64,000 nucleotides of DNA from Hydractinia symbiolongicarpus (lineage: Eukaryota; Cnidaria; Hydrozoa; Anthoathecata; Hydractiniidae): the NCBI RefSeq assembly GCF_029227915.1, contig NC_079885.1, forward strand, positions 26,909,001 through 26,973,000, in the 5' to 3' direction. Within the stretch, counting starts at the first letter, position 1; each line of letters opens with the position of its first letter. The position numbers and the translations under genes were made by a program. Under the pieces are notes generated by a model. It had not been told where the DNA came from. It was given only the letters and a program-made list of their open reading frames with translations, and ran no database searches. Shown here piece after piece: positions 13,564 to 25,096 of the stretch.

Positions 13564-14420
13564 TAAGAATTTTTAAAGCATATTAAAATTTTTTTTATAT
13601 TGTTCACCAAGTTTTGATGTCCCCAAAATTGCCACACCAATCTAAATTATCTAAATTAACCTTGGTCAGTGCAAGTGTCGAAAATAATGCCGCCATAATT
13701 ATGTAAAGCGACATGAAGCTTAAAATCATCAAAAGCAACAAAGAATTCATGAAAAGCCTCGTTAAAAGACGCTGAAATTTAAAATTGGCGATCAAATCCA
13801 GATCAAGTTAGCAACAATTACTATCATTTTTACAGTTGTTAAGGATAGCCCCAGTTTTTTTTGACACTGCTAATAAGGAGGGGTCATGCGATCCTACTGC
13901 AATTAAGCTGCACGAAAACCGTGTAAGCACAACAATTCCTCAACTAGCAACCGCCTGACATATCAATCGTAGTTCTTGTGCTAAACTAAGCAGAAAGGAT
14001 ACACTTTTTAGTCTTTAGAAAAAGCGGCCAGGGATTAAAGCCACAACCTTCTGCACTGAAAGCGAAGGATTTACACAAGGCTACCAGTCGGTTACTGCAT
14101 AGATTTAACTCTTGCTGAGCGTGACCATAAAATTAAATTTTATGCTGATGTACCTACGATTTACATAATTCAATTTAGACATTCTCTTTTTTTTTAGGGG
14201 GGGGGGGAGGATAGTGGTAAGAAACCACTTTTTTGTAGTTGCGTATTCGAAAACTCTCGAGTTCCACTAGGACATTGGTTGAAAAATATCTAATAATCTT
14301 TTAAGAAGGGGTCAGTTTTATAAAACAGGCATTTGAAATAAGTAAAATCTTTTAGTTTCGGCCTAAAGTGTGTCGTGTTAACCACGCACGATATGTTAAA
14401 GTTACATATAGTACAACTGT

Positions 14421-14461
14421 GACGGACAAACTCCCGTGGATTTTTACAAGCTAAAGACTAG
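14421..14461 (+). mobile_element. Helitron-like 3' end (hairpin followed by CTAG)
   Basis: A short segment with CCCGTGGATTTTTAC and a terminal GACTAG followed by T. It shares layout with copies near 47.2 and 55.5 kb. The stem is weakened here by substitutions. The terminal hairpin plus CTAG|T resembles Helitron 3' ends; family assignment is an inference. Confidence 0.4.
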
Positions 14462-14707
14462 TCTGTGAATAAGAGTTTGAAAGAAGTAAGAAACATTCTT
14501 CGTATTTATTTAAACAATTAGCCCGTTTTATTCACAATGTAAAAGGGTTGACGCAAAAAGAAATCAACAGTCAGTATGTCAAGTGTGTTCTTACTAAAAT
14601 AACGAAGCAAAAATAAATAATAAGCAAATAGTAGATGTGCAAGTGTAATCCATCAGTGCGTGTTTTGATTGGTCAATTAGCGTTTTCTAAAGTAGCTGAT
14701 TGGTCGT

Positions 14708-16387
14708 TCAGAGTTCTTTTAGTTTCTTTGCAATTGCTTCACCCAATCCTGTAGCAGAAGCAGGATTCTGACCAGTAATAACACGTCCAGAAACTTGAAC
14801 ATTTTTCTGCCAATCACCCCCATCCACGAAGTCAGCACCGTGTTCTTTAAGCCTTGTTTCCAACGCAAACGGCATTGGATCCATCAATTTGATAGAAATT
14901 TCTTCGGAATTCGTGAAGCTAGTTACTTTATGGCCCTTGACTAAATAGGTACCATCTTTAAGTTTTGTATTAACCAATCCTTAAAATATGTATTCAAAAA
15001 ATAGTTAGAGAAAGCAACGGGCGAAAAAAATCTTGCTTCTAACACCGACATATTTAACAAACGTTTTCAAATTCAAATGTTGATTCTGACAACAGGGAGA
15101 AAAATCTCTCAAAAAAAATCTCTCAATGGGACAAATTCTCGCGGGAAGTAAGTTCCAAATAAATCAGACTGAATCATTGCGGTTTTTTTTTGGTTTTTGG
15201 TTTTTTACAAAGTGCGGGTGCAAGATCAATCCTTTGATGAAACCTTAAATAAAACAAGTTTTGCAAATTTTAATTTTAGGACGAATTTCGTGTAAAAAAC
15301 TTTTGCGAAAATCTAAAATCACATCTGTTGCAAGGGAAAATATTTTGCGAAAAACAACAATTCTCTTCTTATTTTTCTTTTCTCTTATTATTAGTAATTA
15401 AAACTCTGCATTCATTACTGTTTTAAGAAATCGAGATATCTGAGAAATGTTCATAACACCAAAGAAATATGAGAACACCAAGTGTTACTGTAGTTGGTGA
15501 TTCATAATAATAAATCTCCTCAACTTTGAGATTTCCCTTTTAATTTTTTTTTGTGGTGAAAAAACTTACGCGTCTTGAAAATAACCATTATTTCGCGTAA
15601 AAAAAAACAAATATTGCGTTTTGCTGAATTATAACCTCCAAAAGAAAAAGCTGTTGCGAAAACAACCATATGGTTTTATTCACTGTTTCATCCATATAAT
15701 GCAGGACCTAACAAAAAAAAGAAAATTGACATACCAGCAGTCCCATGACACACTGCAGCAGCAATACCTCCTGCTTCATAAATGTCAGCTGCTGCCTTGT
15801 TCAACTCTACGCTATCCGGAAAATCAAACATCGGTCCATGACCACCAGTGAAAACAATTGCTTTAAACTTTGAAGGATCCACATCTTTTGCAGCGACCGT
15901 GTTTTTAAGCTGTTTTTGTACGTCGTCATCGGCGAGAAGACGTTTACATTCTGGATCATCTTTAAACGCTTCACCACTGCTGGGATCCTAAAAGTAAAAA
16001 TAAATGAAAGTAAACCAATTACTTTTTATTCGAGTATATTTTTAGGTCAGAACAAGCTTAATGAATTTAATAAGCCTGTTTCGTTACGGTTATTTTTCTG
16101 TAGTTCGAGTGTTCCTCACAAAACGGGTTTGCCGGAATTTTAATATGTGCGTGGGATATACGGAATGTAAGCATTATAACTGGTTCGTAGTCCCTTTCAA
16201 AATCGCAAAAACAAACAAACAAACAAACCATAGGTGCAAATCCGCCCTTTGGACTGCATATTGTCATCGGCACACCATGTTCTTTCAACACATAATACGG
16301 ATGTGCCACTTCCGGTAAGTACCATCCAGTCTTTATACCTGTGTCAGCAATATGATCCCAATTCGTTACCACTAGGAGAACCGCCAT
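14708..16387 (-). CDS. DJ-1/PfpI superfamily protein, Hsp31-like (class I GATase fold)
   Basis: Three exons, 16229-16387, 15735-15987 and 14708-14979, give 684 nt and a 227-residue protein with full phase agreement. The start is MAVLLVVTN. The conserved Glu of the family lies in GWYLPEVAHPY (Glu26). The nucleophile elbow is AAAVCHGTAG, with Cys133 followed by His134, and the upstream loop is FTGGHGPMFDFPD. Length and the SPKGG...MDP motif match the Hsp31/glyoxalase III-like branch rather than the 190-residue DJ-1 branch. Members act in the cytosol as methylglyoxal-handling enzymes or stress chaperones. The C-terminal exon (KVTSFTNSEE, GQNPASATGLGEAIAKKL) is complete. Astacin follows downstream on the same strand but is unrelated. 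Confidence 0.92.
14980..15734. other. DJ-1-like intron 2 holding a GCGAAAA-rich dispersed repeat
   Basis: The intron contains words such as ACTTTTGCGAAAATCTAAAA and TATTTTGCGAAAAACAAC (about 15,280-15,360), related to segments near 3.3, 6.45, 7.0 and 16.75 kb. No extra exon was seen. Confidence 0.6.
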
Positions 16388-17345
16388 GTTTTTTTTTATT
16401 ACACAATATCTATATTAAAAGGAATATACTTTTTTTGGAGAGAAGCCCACCCCTGCCTTGCCTACCTCTGCCTTGCTGATTCCTCTTACTGTTTCCTTGC
16501 CTGCCTTTGCCGTGCCCTTTCCTTGCCGTGCTTAATGCCTTTGACTTGGCAACCTCTCCGCAACACTTTCTATATTGATTATTGACGTCAAACAAACGTC
16601 GCACGTTTCTTTTTAACGAAGTTTTTTAACACTACGACGGTGGCGAGAGTAAATATAAAACTAAATTTAAGTCAAGAAAATTTAGGAACAAACTTTTGTG
16701 AAAAACACATGCAAAAGTTTAAACATTCTTTTTTTTGTAGAATTTTTTTGCGCACTCGCACAAATATCTAAAGGAAACTCTGAAAATTATAGTTTTTGAG
16801 CGCAAGAGGAGACTGCGCAAAATTTAATACGCAAAACTTAGCAAGCATTACTTTTCATTAAAAAAACAAAACGTCAAAATTATACTGCATTCTTGATGCG
16901 CCCAAAATAAATACGCAGCGAAATTATACTTTATTATTGTTAAAATGTCACACGTGCTATACGCATGCTGTAGACATGCGGGTGGTACAATAGCGTTCCA
17001 TATTATATAGGAATAAACTAGATTGAAAAAAAGCTCTAGGATAAAGCACAATGATAGAGCAAAAATTATGGAAAGATAACGGCTATTTTCTGGAATAAAA
17101 ATTCTAGTTGGTTCGCAACCTATGATCATCAAACGCTGTTTGTCTTTTTATTACCAGTAGAATGAAATGGAATAAACGCAAGTTGAGAAAAACTGGAATC
17201 AAATTATTATTGGGTGTACTAAAATATCAAAAAATATAAAAAGTGTAGAAAAATATCAAATAATGTACAAAAATATATTACGTCCAAAAATTAATATAAA
17301 AAAAACAAACTTGATCAATATAACATACGAAAAAATTATATACGG
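16388..17345. other. Intergenic region upstream of the DJ-1-like gene
   Basis: It holds a C/T-rich patch near 16,450-16,520 (TGCCTTGCCTACC-type words) and another GCGCAAAATT-type repeat near 16,740-16,840. No exon was recognised. Confidence 0.55.
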
Positions 17346-17610
17346 TCAGACAGCAGGTTTAGCTTTTGGCACGTTTTCATAATCATCCCCATCTTCGTCC
17401 ACAACGTAGTTATTGCTTGGTGGACTCAATCGGGGAGGCGCCATGGATGGAGGTCTGTCTCTAGTTAATGTTCTTTGATTGTTTATGATGCGTTCACATG
17501 GTGTCCACTCCTCGCCAGCAATCGCAGCACGTAGGTAAATCAACGCAGCAACGAGAAGCGATGTGGCGCCCATCACGCAACCAAGATTTAGAAGACACGG
17601 GATGCATGCT
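17346..17610 (-). CDS. Candidate last exon of a single-pass membrane protein with YxN tail motif
   Basis: The minus strand has a good acceptor (TTCTATCTCCTTATAG) followed by an open frame of 87 codons and a stop at 17346-17348. It encodes a hydrophobic segment (ACIPCLLNLGCVMGATSLLV and on) of about 25 residues. A Pro-rich, acidic tail follows, with NNYVVDEDGDDYENVPK. YENV matches the pYxNx consensus for Grb2-type SH2 domains. A start at MGAT (17573) is possible, but the frame stays open upstream to the acceptor, which favours an internal exon. I do not recognise the family. Candidate upstream exons are given next; the linkage is unproved. Confidence 0.45.
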
Positions 17611-17806
17611 CTATAAGGAGATAGAACTCATCGCACAGCTCTATTCTAAACGTTTTTACGGTCATCTTAACATGTTACAAGTTTATACCTATAAAATAGC
17701 CCGCGTTAAAACTGCTATATTAATACCACCAGAGCACAGAAAGACGTTCCTTGTTTGGAAACATCATTATAAAAAAAAAAATTGAGTACGTGACGAAAAG
17801 CTTGAT

Positions 17807-18076
17807 TTAGACTGGTGTTGATGAAAACAGGAAACCATGAATATTCCAAAACTTTTTGACATGTGAGTACATTTGTTGATTGAAGGTTTCTAGCTTCTCA
17901 CATTTAGAAAACTTTGGTATTAATTTCACGAAATTAGGATTGTCAGCTTGGTTTTTCACACATTCGTTTACAGAATACTTTTTTTTGTCTCTGCAGAACA
18001 AAAAATGTGATTTTCCGTCGATCATTTCAAGTGTGCGCCTCATACTCTCATATAAAATTTGTAACCCACATAACTT
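17807..18076 (-). CDS. Candidate exon, Cys-containing extracellular segment, unrecognised
   Basis: After the acceptor TTGATTTTGCAG the minus strand is open for 89 codons. It has four spaced cysteines (KLCG, FLFCRDKKK, NECVKN, KCEKL) and charged helical stretches. It lies upstream of the membrane exon on the same strand and could be its ectodomain. A phase-2 donor inside QQMYSH would join it in frame, but that site is weak. No family is recognised. Confidence 0.3.
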   Translation of the reverse strand, partial: KLCGLQILYESMRRTLEMIDGKSHFLFCRDKKKYSVNECVKNQADNPNFVKLIPKFSKCEKLETFNQQMYSHVKKFWNIHGFLFSSTPV

Positions 18077-18693
18077 CTGCAAAATCAACTACAAACGACT
18101 GTGTATCACGACAGAAGAAGGATTTTTATACCTTAACTTAAAGCTCAGGGCGATGCATTCTAAAAGGGAAAACTGTTCTGTTGCATTTTTTGGTTTCCTA
18201 TGCATCCATACATTTAAAATGATTGCACTTATGCAATTACAATTTTTTGACACTCAGCAAGATACCATTTCTTTATAAATATGTAATACAATCTCTTTAT
18301 CCTATTCCTGAACTCTACCCACGAAATAGTAGTTTTTAATAGATATTGAAAATTTTGTTGGTTTTCATACATTCTGGTCAAATTAGGCTAAGAACCATCT
18401 CAAATCATAAAATCCAAATGTATAGGAACCCCCGAAAAATACTGGAGAAAATTTACCCTTTCAGACTGGCCTCTCCGCCCCGTATTTTCTGGACTATACA
18501 TAAATAAATAAAATAATTGTAACTTACAACAGATACAAAACAAATCTGACGAAATAATTTCTTCCAAAAATCTTCAAGAATGAAACGAAGTTTGTTAATA
18601 CAAATTGCCCACTAAAACAGGAAAAAAGTTGTATACAAAAGAAATAAAACATAAAAAGAGCAAGTACTGTACTTCATTGAAAAATATCTGTAC

Positions 18694-18814
18694 CTTCTTT
18701 GCAAGGTGTTTCCTTTTCTTCTTTTACTTCGTGGATATTCCAAAAGTAGCAAAAGAATTGACAACACTCTGATAGCAAAAATGTTAAGGCTGCGTAAAAA
18801 AACCACTTGGGCAT
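18694..18814 (-). CDS. Candidate first coding exon with signal peptide
   Basis: ATG at 18814 opens a hydrophobic leader (MPKWFFYAALTFLLSECCQF) of signal-peptide type. The exon ends at a donor, GAAG|GTACAG, in phase 1. It may be the start of the membrane protein ending at 17346. Its phase does not join directly to 17807-18076, so another exon would be needed between them. Confidence 0.3.
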
Positions 18815-19377
18815 TCTCTGGTCTAACACATCACTCTTTGTTAAAAAAATGGAAGCTGTGATGATATCCACAAAATATATTTTTAAAAAATCAGGTTGTG
18901 ACTAGTTTTCTGACCTTCTTTTATGAAAAAACCCTGACAAATCAGCAAATCCTGGTAATTTAATATCCCTTTTAATTTGTAAAAGATTCATTAACTATTA
19001 AAACCCCTATTAAGTATTTTGTACATACTGCTAATCCACACCATCACCACACACAAAAGTTATCACTTTCCAGAATTCCGCACTTTTTGAATAGCATATA
19101 AGAAAAGCGAGACGCAATACCCTAGGTCAATTATGTTTTTAGTGTAATTTAATTACTTGCTAACAAAAACATTTTACTGCTACACAAACATTTCATAGAA
19201 CTTAGAGAAAAGTAGTTGTAACAGGTCTTATAACTTTAAATAAAACGATCTTTGAAACCAACTCCCCTTAAGACGAGTTTGCATTTAAACAGAATTCCTC
19301 GAAGTGACAATCAACAATCAATACAGAATAAATTAATCGATTTGACCTTTTTCTCTTAAGTAGAAACGTGTCTAACT

Positions 19378-19382
19378 AATAC

Positions 19383-19413
<31 letters not shown>
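19378..19413. repeat. (AAT)n microsatellite, LINE tail
   Basis: About eleven AAT units. On the minus strand this is the 3' tail of the adjacent LINE. Confidence 0.9.
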
Positions 19414-19418
<5 letters not shown>

Positions 19419-20400
19419 TTTAAAGTGGCTAGCCCAGAAAATCACAAAAACCTATAGTTAGTGGATTGTTTCCACTGGGGGCCACTAGAACAAAAAAGAA
19501 ACAAAAAATGATAAACCTTAGACTGCCTCAGCTCAATCAAACATAGTAACATTTATAATCTGTGAAAATTGAAAAGAAAAAGAATAAAAAACAAAAATTA
19601 AAAAATTCAAAAGTGATCTCCATTAGAATTTGCCAAATACATTAGAGATGGAAGTCTTAAACGAAAGCAGACTTCCATCACAGGTCACTTGGTCTGGAAG
19701 ATTATTCCACACTTTTGCAGCTCTAAATGGGAAGGCTTTTTTGCCAAATTCCGTGTTGACCAAGGGAAGTGTGAACCTGTTTTTTGAAGCTCCTCTTGTT
19801 TGATGATTATGACAGTTTTTTGTCAAAAGGAATTTTGAGCGCATGTAATCAGGAGCAATGTGATTCATGGCTTTGAAAACTAATATGGCATCGTTTTTGA
19901 TGAGTAAATTATTCATTGAATATTCCCTCTCTTTCCCAAGAAAGGTACGGACACATTTTAATCGTTTTTCTAGTTTTCCCAATCTACCTTGGGTGGCACA
20001 AGCCCATGCCGAGGAGCAGTAGTTGAAATATGGCATGACAAGTGCATTAATTAAAAGGTTTTTTGTGTGAGGTGTTAAACAGGATGCAATGGTTCTAATT
20101 TTAGAATATTTAATTAGTATTTTTCTATTTATGTCATTAATGTGCTTTTCCCATTGCATTTTTTGATCAAATGTTACCCCAAGATATTTAACTTTTTCGC
20201 TCCTCTTCAAAGGAATACCCATATAGTTGATAGTTTTGTTCTCAACTTTTTTTAACTGGCTGTGGTTGCCGAAAAAGATTGTTTCAGTTTTGTCCGTATT
20301 AATAGTCATTTTGTTATTATTCAGCCAGAGGTCGACTTGCGAAAGTTCTAACTCGACCTGGGAGACAAGGGTATCCAAGTTTTTATGAGACGAAATAATT
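19378..20400 (-). mobile_element. 5'-truncated non-LTR retrotransposon (LINE), 3' end of the reverse transcriptase ORF
   Basis: The minus strand is open from about 20,378 to 19,623. It encodes the C-terminal part of a LINE reverse transcriptase: WLNNNKMTINTDKTE, VKYLGVTFDQKMQWEKHI, ALVMPYFNYCSSAW and the terminal AAKVWNNLPD segment. These are hallmarks of CR1/Jockey-clade elements. The palm motif with the catalytic aspartates should lie just upstream but is missing; homology stops at about 20,400. The 3' UTR ends in the trinucleotide repeat at 19,378-19,413. Truncation at the 5' end and a microsatellite tail are the usual signs of LINE insertion. The frame is uninterrupted, so the copy is fairly young. 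Confidence 0.88.
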
Positions 20401-22134
20401 ATTAAAGACTACTAAAGTCTACATTCATCTTCTCATTTATTCAAGGAAAGGTAAAAGATACACTGCATATGATCCAATCTCCCATCTTTTATGTTTGTAA
20501 GTCTCATTAAATCCATTGCTAGATACTGCTAAACAACCACCCAAGAATAACACTAAAAAAAGTGGACAAATAATACATACATAGGATATTCCTTACCTTT
20601 TTTATGTAGTCTAATTTCAATAAATCTCACTTGTCAATACATTCTGAATGCATTAATTTCAAAGGCATATGTAAACAATCAAGGCTTTCTAAACCAATAT
20701 CTAGGTAACAGTATTTAAAATTTAATTTAAGTATTTTAAGGTATGACTTTCCGCTCTATCAATTAATGTTGCAATCAACAAATGCAGAGGAAAATACTGA
20801 TTCAAAACCTACCCTAGTAAAATATAAAAGCTCATAAGATGCTTGCTTGTTATATAATAAACCTGCATCCAAGTAAGTGACTTAGGATGAGGTGAACTAC
20901 ACAGTATGTGGTTCTGGCGAAAATATTATTCATTTTTTACATTTCTATTTTTTGACAAAATAATACAGTAAAACCTCTTAAGACTCCAATAGAGTTCTGC
21001 TTTAAAGAGGTGTACACTAAGATACATTCAAATTGGCTGAAAAACCTGGTGGGTGTGTTGGGATATAGTGTAATCAGCAGCAAAGTGTGTAAAATTTTTT
21101 TTTCTTATTTCACGTCTAAAATATTTGCTAACATATTTTTTTAAGCTGCATGTAACGTGGACTTACAAAAGCCCTGCTCTTATTTTTTCTTTTAATTTAA
21201 CCGTTGTTTGTGTATGGGGGCATGCAATCACAAAACAAAAGAATAAACAGCAGACGTGAAACACACGTTTGCCAAAGTTAAGCTGGAAATGGCATTTTGT
21301 GTTATAAATTTTTACCCATGTAAAATAAATTGACTTAAGGCTGCTTTTGACTGACGAAAGAGCTTGAAGTCAATACATTGCAAACATGCTACCTTTCATT
21401 TCAAAAATTAAAACAGGGAATCAAGGAGATAAAGCATGTTTTGATTCTTATAGCCCTGAAAAAACTGTAAACTAGCCAAAAATAGAATGTCAAAGGTTGA
21501 AGCAAGGTGTGAAACTTTCAAAATGAAAATGTAAAACAGTGTCTACACAAAAATTAGCTATACAGTGTCTGCTAAAGGTGTGCTATGAGAGTTTCACCAT
21601 CATTTTATCTGTTTCTGAAAGGTTTGACTGTAGAGGTATCTGCTATAAAAGATGACCACTATAAGGATATTTCACTGTATTCGCTTTTTTTTGTTAAATT
21701 AAGTATTATAAAGTCAACTAAAATATAAACAGTTTCGAGTAGGCTGGTTACAACTTGTATACCATGGTAATGTAAAAAGTGGCTTACATAACATAAAAAA
21801 ACTAAAAAATATACGTACATCCAGATGAGATAACTGCTTGTTCATTTGCCCACATAGCCCATTCAATCTGACCCATGTTGTATTTTTTCTCTAAATATCT
21901 ACTTTAGTGCATTAATAATTAATGAATTAGCTTATTACTCTTCAAGACTTTCATTAAGACAACAAAATCTCTTTATGTACTTTTCATTGAAATTTACATA
22001 AGCCAAAATTAAAAGAGTGGAATCAGCAGAGATTAAGTTTTTGTTTATAAACAGAATAGCAGATTATCAATATAATCCTTTCAAAGGTTGCTTAAATTTT
22101 ATCCCACTTCAATAACAATAAAAACTTTGTGTTT
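20401..22134. other. Intergenic region, no gene seen
   Basis: AT-rich sequence without a recognisable exon on either strand and without obvious terminal repeats. Confidence 0.55.
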
Positions 22135-22300
22135 AAAAGTTTTCAAATAGTTTTTTGTTATCCACCATGCTGACCTAGTATACATAAAATAATGCACACT
22201 AATTTAAAAAAAAGCTAGAACGTTTTCAAATACTTTTTTGTTATCCACCATGCTGACCTTGTTAGTATACACATTATGATGCACACTAATTTGAAAAAAA
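22135..22300. repeat. Two-copy tandem repeat of about 80 bp
   Basis: Two successive copies share GTTTTCAAATA, TTTTTTGTTATCCACCATGC, TGACCT, GTATACA and GCACACTAATTT in order (about 22,139-22,213 and 22,219-22,300). They lie downstream of TXNL4A. Confidence 0.85.
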
Positions 22301-22711
22301 TACAAAAAACAAAATACACAAAAAACAGAATATATATTATATCTGCAAATTAGTGTAAGGTAAGTTAATGTGCAACAATAAATACGAAAACTCTTCAAAA
22401 TTTAAAATCAATAAGTAAATTTAGTGTAAAAACAGATGAAAATTTTGTTTGTTCATAAAGCCTTTTGATTACTCTGTCACAAGAAAGAAATTTCTTGTTC
22501 TCTAAAAATTAGAAATCTTTCTTAAAATCTATACTGCAACAAGTCTTCTTAAAGTAAATTTAACAATGTTATACTGCAATATATTTTAAAACTTTTTATT
22601 TTCTTCTCAAAAACAATAAAAATACATGCTTCCAATTCAATAATACCATTCACCTAACCAGGGAATGTATACATACACATGTTGATAAATAAAGTTAATA
22701 AAAACAGTGCA

Positions 22712-23140
22712 TTAATATCTATATTTTGTAGAATAATCTTTAGGTGAAATAACCAAACCACGGCCTTTCCGCGCCCCTCGATAAATTGTTTCTACAATAT
22801 CTATCATCTCTTGTTTATCTTCTAACGACCAATTAATCTTGTTGTTGTTACCAGTCCCCAAATCAATCATGATATGTTTATTTCTGTAAAAAAACATGAC
22901 AGTGCATGGATCGTATAACTCGTACATTTTATTAAAATCTGGAACTTCTGTAACATCAACCAAATATATCACTGCAAAATTTTTCACCTTGTCAGCAATA
23001 CTATACATTATTTCATCCATTTTCATGCAAGTAGGATCCCAATCATGTCCAAATCTGATAACCACAACCCTGTCTTCTTCTGATATGATTGCCTGGTCAA
23101 CTTGGTAGCCATTATGCAAATGTGATAACATATAAGACAT
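22712..23140 (-). CDS. TXNL4A: Thioredoxin-like protein 4A / DIM1 (U5 snRNP 15-kDa protein), intronless
   Basis: One uninterrupted frame of 142 codons from MSYMLSHLHNG to PKDYSTKYRY, the length of this protein family. It is a near-exact match to the family, including VIRFGHDWDPTC, EVPDFNKMYELYDP, HIMIDLGTGNNNKINW and ARKGRG. The protein has a thioredoxin fold without the redox CxxC. It is a core component of the U5 and U4/U6.U5 tri-snRNP, needed for pre-mRNA splicing. The frame extends 29 codons upstream, but the family start (Met-Ser-Tyr-Met) at 23140 is chosen because the upstream residues have no counterpart. Having no intron is unusual next to the multi-exon genes here. The intact, conserved frame argues that it is functional. 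Confidence 0.96.
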   Translation of the reverse strand: MSYMLSHLHNGYQVDQAIISEEDRVVVIRFGHDWDPTCMKMDEIMYSIADKVKNFAVIYLVDVTEVPDFNKMYELYDPCTVMFFYRNKHIMIDLGTGNNNKINWSLEDKQEMIDIVETIYRGARKGRGLVISPKDYSTKYRY

Positions 23141-23377
23141 TTTTAATATTATTTTAGTTTTTCTACATATACAATGAAAACAAAGTATATTAATAGTCTT
23201 GTATTCGTTGCACCAATTGAGTGCCAATTACTATTCTAATAATAAAAGACCAATGAATTATTATAAGTTATTTTTTATGAAAATTTAAATTTGTGCGATA
23301 ATCACCAATGCTGGCCTGTCTTATATATGGGGTATGATGTTCTGGAATATCAACCCCATTTTACTGTTTTACTTTGT

Positions 23378-23733
23378 GGCGCCGTAGATTAGTGGTTATA
23401 GCTCTCGTACTCTGTGCGGGAGACCGGGGTTCGATTCCTCTTGACGGCGATTCAACATGGGCGAGTGAATGTTACCATAGCCCCGGGTTAACCCAAGCCA
23501 TGTGAGGGAAATTGGGAAGATGGCACACTGTGTGGGCCGTTGGATGTTGCCGGGAGTTGTCTAGTAGAGCACAGGCCCTAATTGGGTCTGCGTAGGTCAA
23601 AATGAGCATTAAATACTCTAGGACTCTCCATCTACGCCATGGCCCCTCCTGGAAATAATAGACAGGGTATATCCCTCGATATTTGTGAGGCTAGCCATGT
23701 AAAATATGCACATCTATCTATCTATCTATCTGT
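23378..23733 (+). mobile_element. tRNA-derived SINE, copy 1
   Basis: The head is tRNA-like: box A TAGATTAGTGG (23385-23395) and box B GGTTCGATTCC (23428-23438), with an anticodon-arm region like tRNA-Asp or tRNA-Glu. It has no proper acceptor stem, so it is not a working tRNA gene. A body of about 270 bases follows, including GGCACACTGTGTGGGCCGTT, and it ends in an (ATCT)n tail. Copy 2 at 25,097 is nearly identical over the full length. Transcription by RNA polymerase III from the internal promoter and mobilisation by a LINE are inferred from the family. Confidence 0.9.
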
Positions 23734-24257
23734 TAGAGCTAAGCAGACAATAAATTAATGATCATTATTGTTGCCAGGTCGTTGGACTTAAAAGCTGTTT
23801 AACCTTACATGACTAATTTCAACAAGTTTAAGATTGCGCAAGAAGTTTTGAAATAAACCTCTGTAAATTTTATTCCAAAAGTTGCCTGAACTCAGAACTG
23901 TTGCCAATTTTTTTAAAACTTTTACAAGTTTTTAAAAATGTGTAAGCATTCTAGTAAAATTTGCTTGTATTTGCAAGTATTTTTAAGTATTTGCTTCAAC
24001 AAGTCTTCCTAATTTTACATCTGTTTTTTGAGCATCAGAGAAAGGTAGATGGCGATGTTGCCAAGTATTGCAACCATTTTAATCATAAAATAGACTTCTT
24101 GTTAGAGCTGTTTGTTTAGATAATCACATAAGTAGGCCAGTATATGCTAAGGTTTAAAAATTTTGTTGACTCTTTTCAAAATTTCTTAACCCATTGTTGT
24201 TATTGTGAAGCTAGAGCCTAAATGCTACAAACAGCTACAGAGACATTTGGCAATTCG

Positions 24258-24737
24258 GAACAATGGGCTCACCCCCGTTGCATTCGGTTTGACGTCATAA
24301 CAATTTAAGAGTGCAGAGCTAGTGTTGGAGTTTTAAGAACAATGTTAAGAAGTTTGAGCAAAGAAAATTATTTAGAACAAAATCTAGATAGCAAAGTATC
24401 ATTTCCAGACAGATTTTTATTGTGACTTTACTAAATTATTCTTCCATTTCCACATATTTTAGCATCCCCCTACGAACTAGGTTTGTTCTCACGCAGTGAA
24501 ATTTTAATGCCAGATGTAGCACAAATGCAATTTGTCAATTAAGCAAAATGTCAATCATCACTATGGCGCAACAAGGAGGGTGCCGCCTCGCCTAAAGCGC
24601 CGTATATGTGATGGCTGTTGCAGGCGTACTTTCGTAATTTTTTCAAGGTTTTTTTCTGTAACCACCCAGGAAAGCCTGGGCCCGTCTGAAACCGCCTGAA
24701 TTGAACCCGAAATGCAACGGGGGCGAGCCCATTGTTC
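24258..24737. mobile_element. Non-autonomous DNA transposon (MITE) with ~30-bp terminal inverted repeats
   Basis: The left end (from 24258) reads GAACAATGGGCTCACCCCCG and on to GTTGCATT. The right end, read on the other strand from 24737, gives the same with one substitution (G for A at position 14) through GCATT. The element is 480 bp and has no coding capacity. No clear target site duplication was seen, so superfamily is open. Confidence 0.85.
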
Positions 24738-25096
24738 TCATTTAAATTTTTTCGAGAAGAAGGAAGGTCCTATTTTGTCGTTGTACTCGCAGTTTATTAT
24801 TTGTGGGATTTTATTACAGCTATTTATGGAATAAAGGATAAAAAAATAGTTTGTTGTCATTTCGCTTGACATTTAAAGGAATAAATTAGCTATACATGGT
24901 AATAAATGTTTAAAAAATGTTGTTTCAGGTTGATTCAGGTTTCTACGCAGGCGAAATTTAACATTCTTTTTTAAAACGCTGGAAGTCATCCGATAGCCCC
25001 ATGGTTTTTGAGGCGTTTCCGGCGAGTCTGCAGCAAAGCTGAACCGAATCGCAAATTGGGGTGTAGTCATCAACCCGTCCATAGAAAATGGACGTC

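Larger units (their letters stand above)
10510..14420. other. Intergenic region with scattered repeats, no gene seen
   Basis: No exon with family resemblance was found on either strand. The stretch 12,630-12,860 has locally high GC (GACCGGGACCGGGGGGGAG) in otherwise AT-rich DNA and reads like a decayed dispersed repeat, but no termini could be defined. Confidence 0.6.

Noticed and set aside
17880-18278. 132-codon plus-strand frame
   Set aside because: It overlaps the candidate minus-strand Cys-containing exon, lacks splice or family support and is rich in AT-driven residues.
23378-23452. Functional tRNA gene
   Set aside because: A and B boxes are present, but the acceptor stem does not pair properly and the same head plus a 270-base body recurs at 25,097, so it is a SINE.
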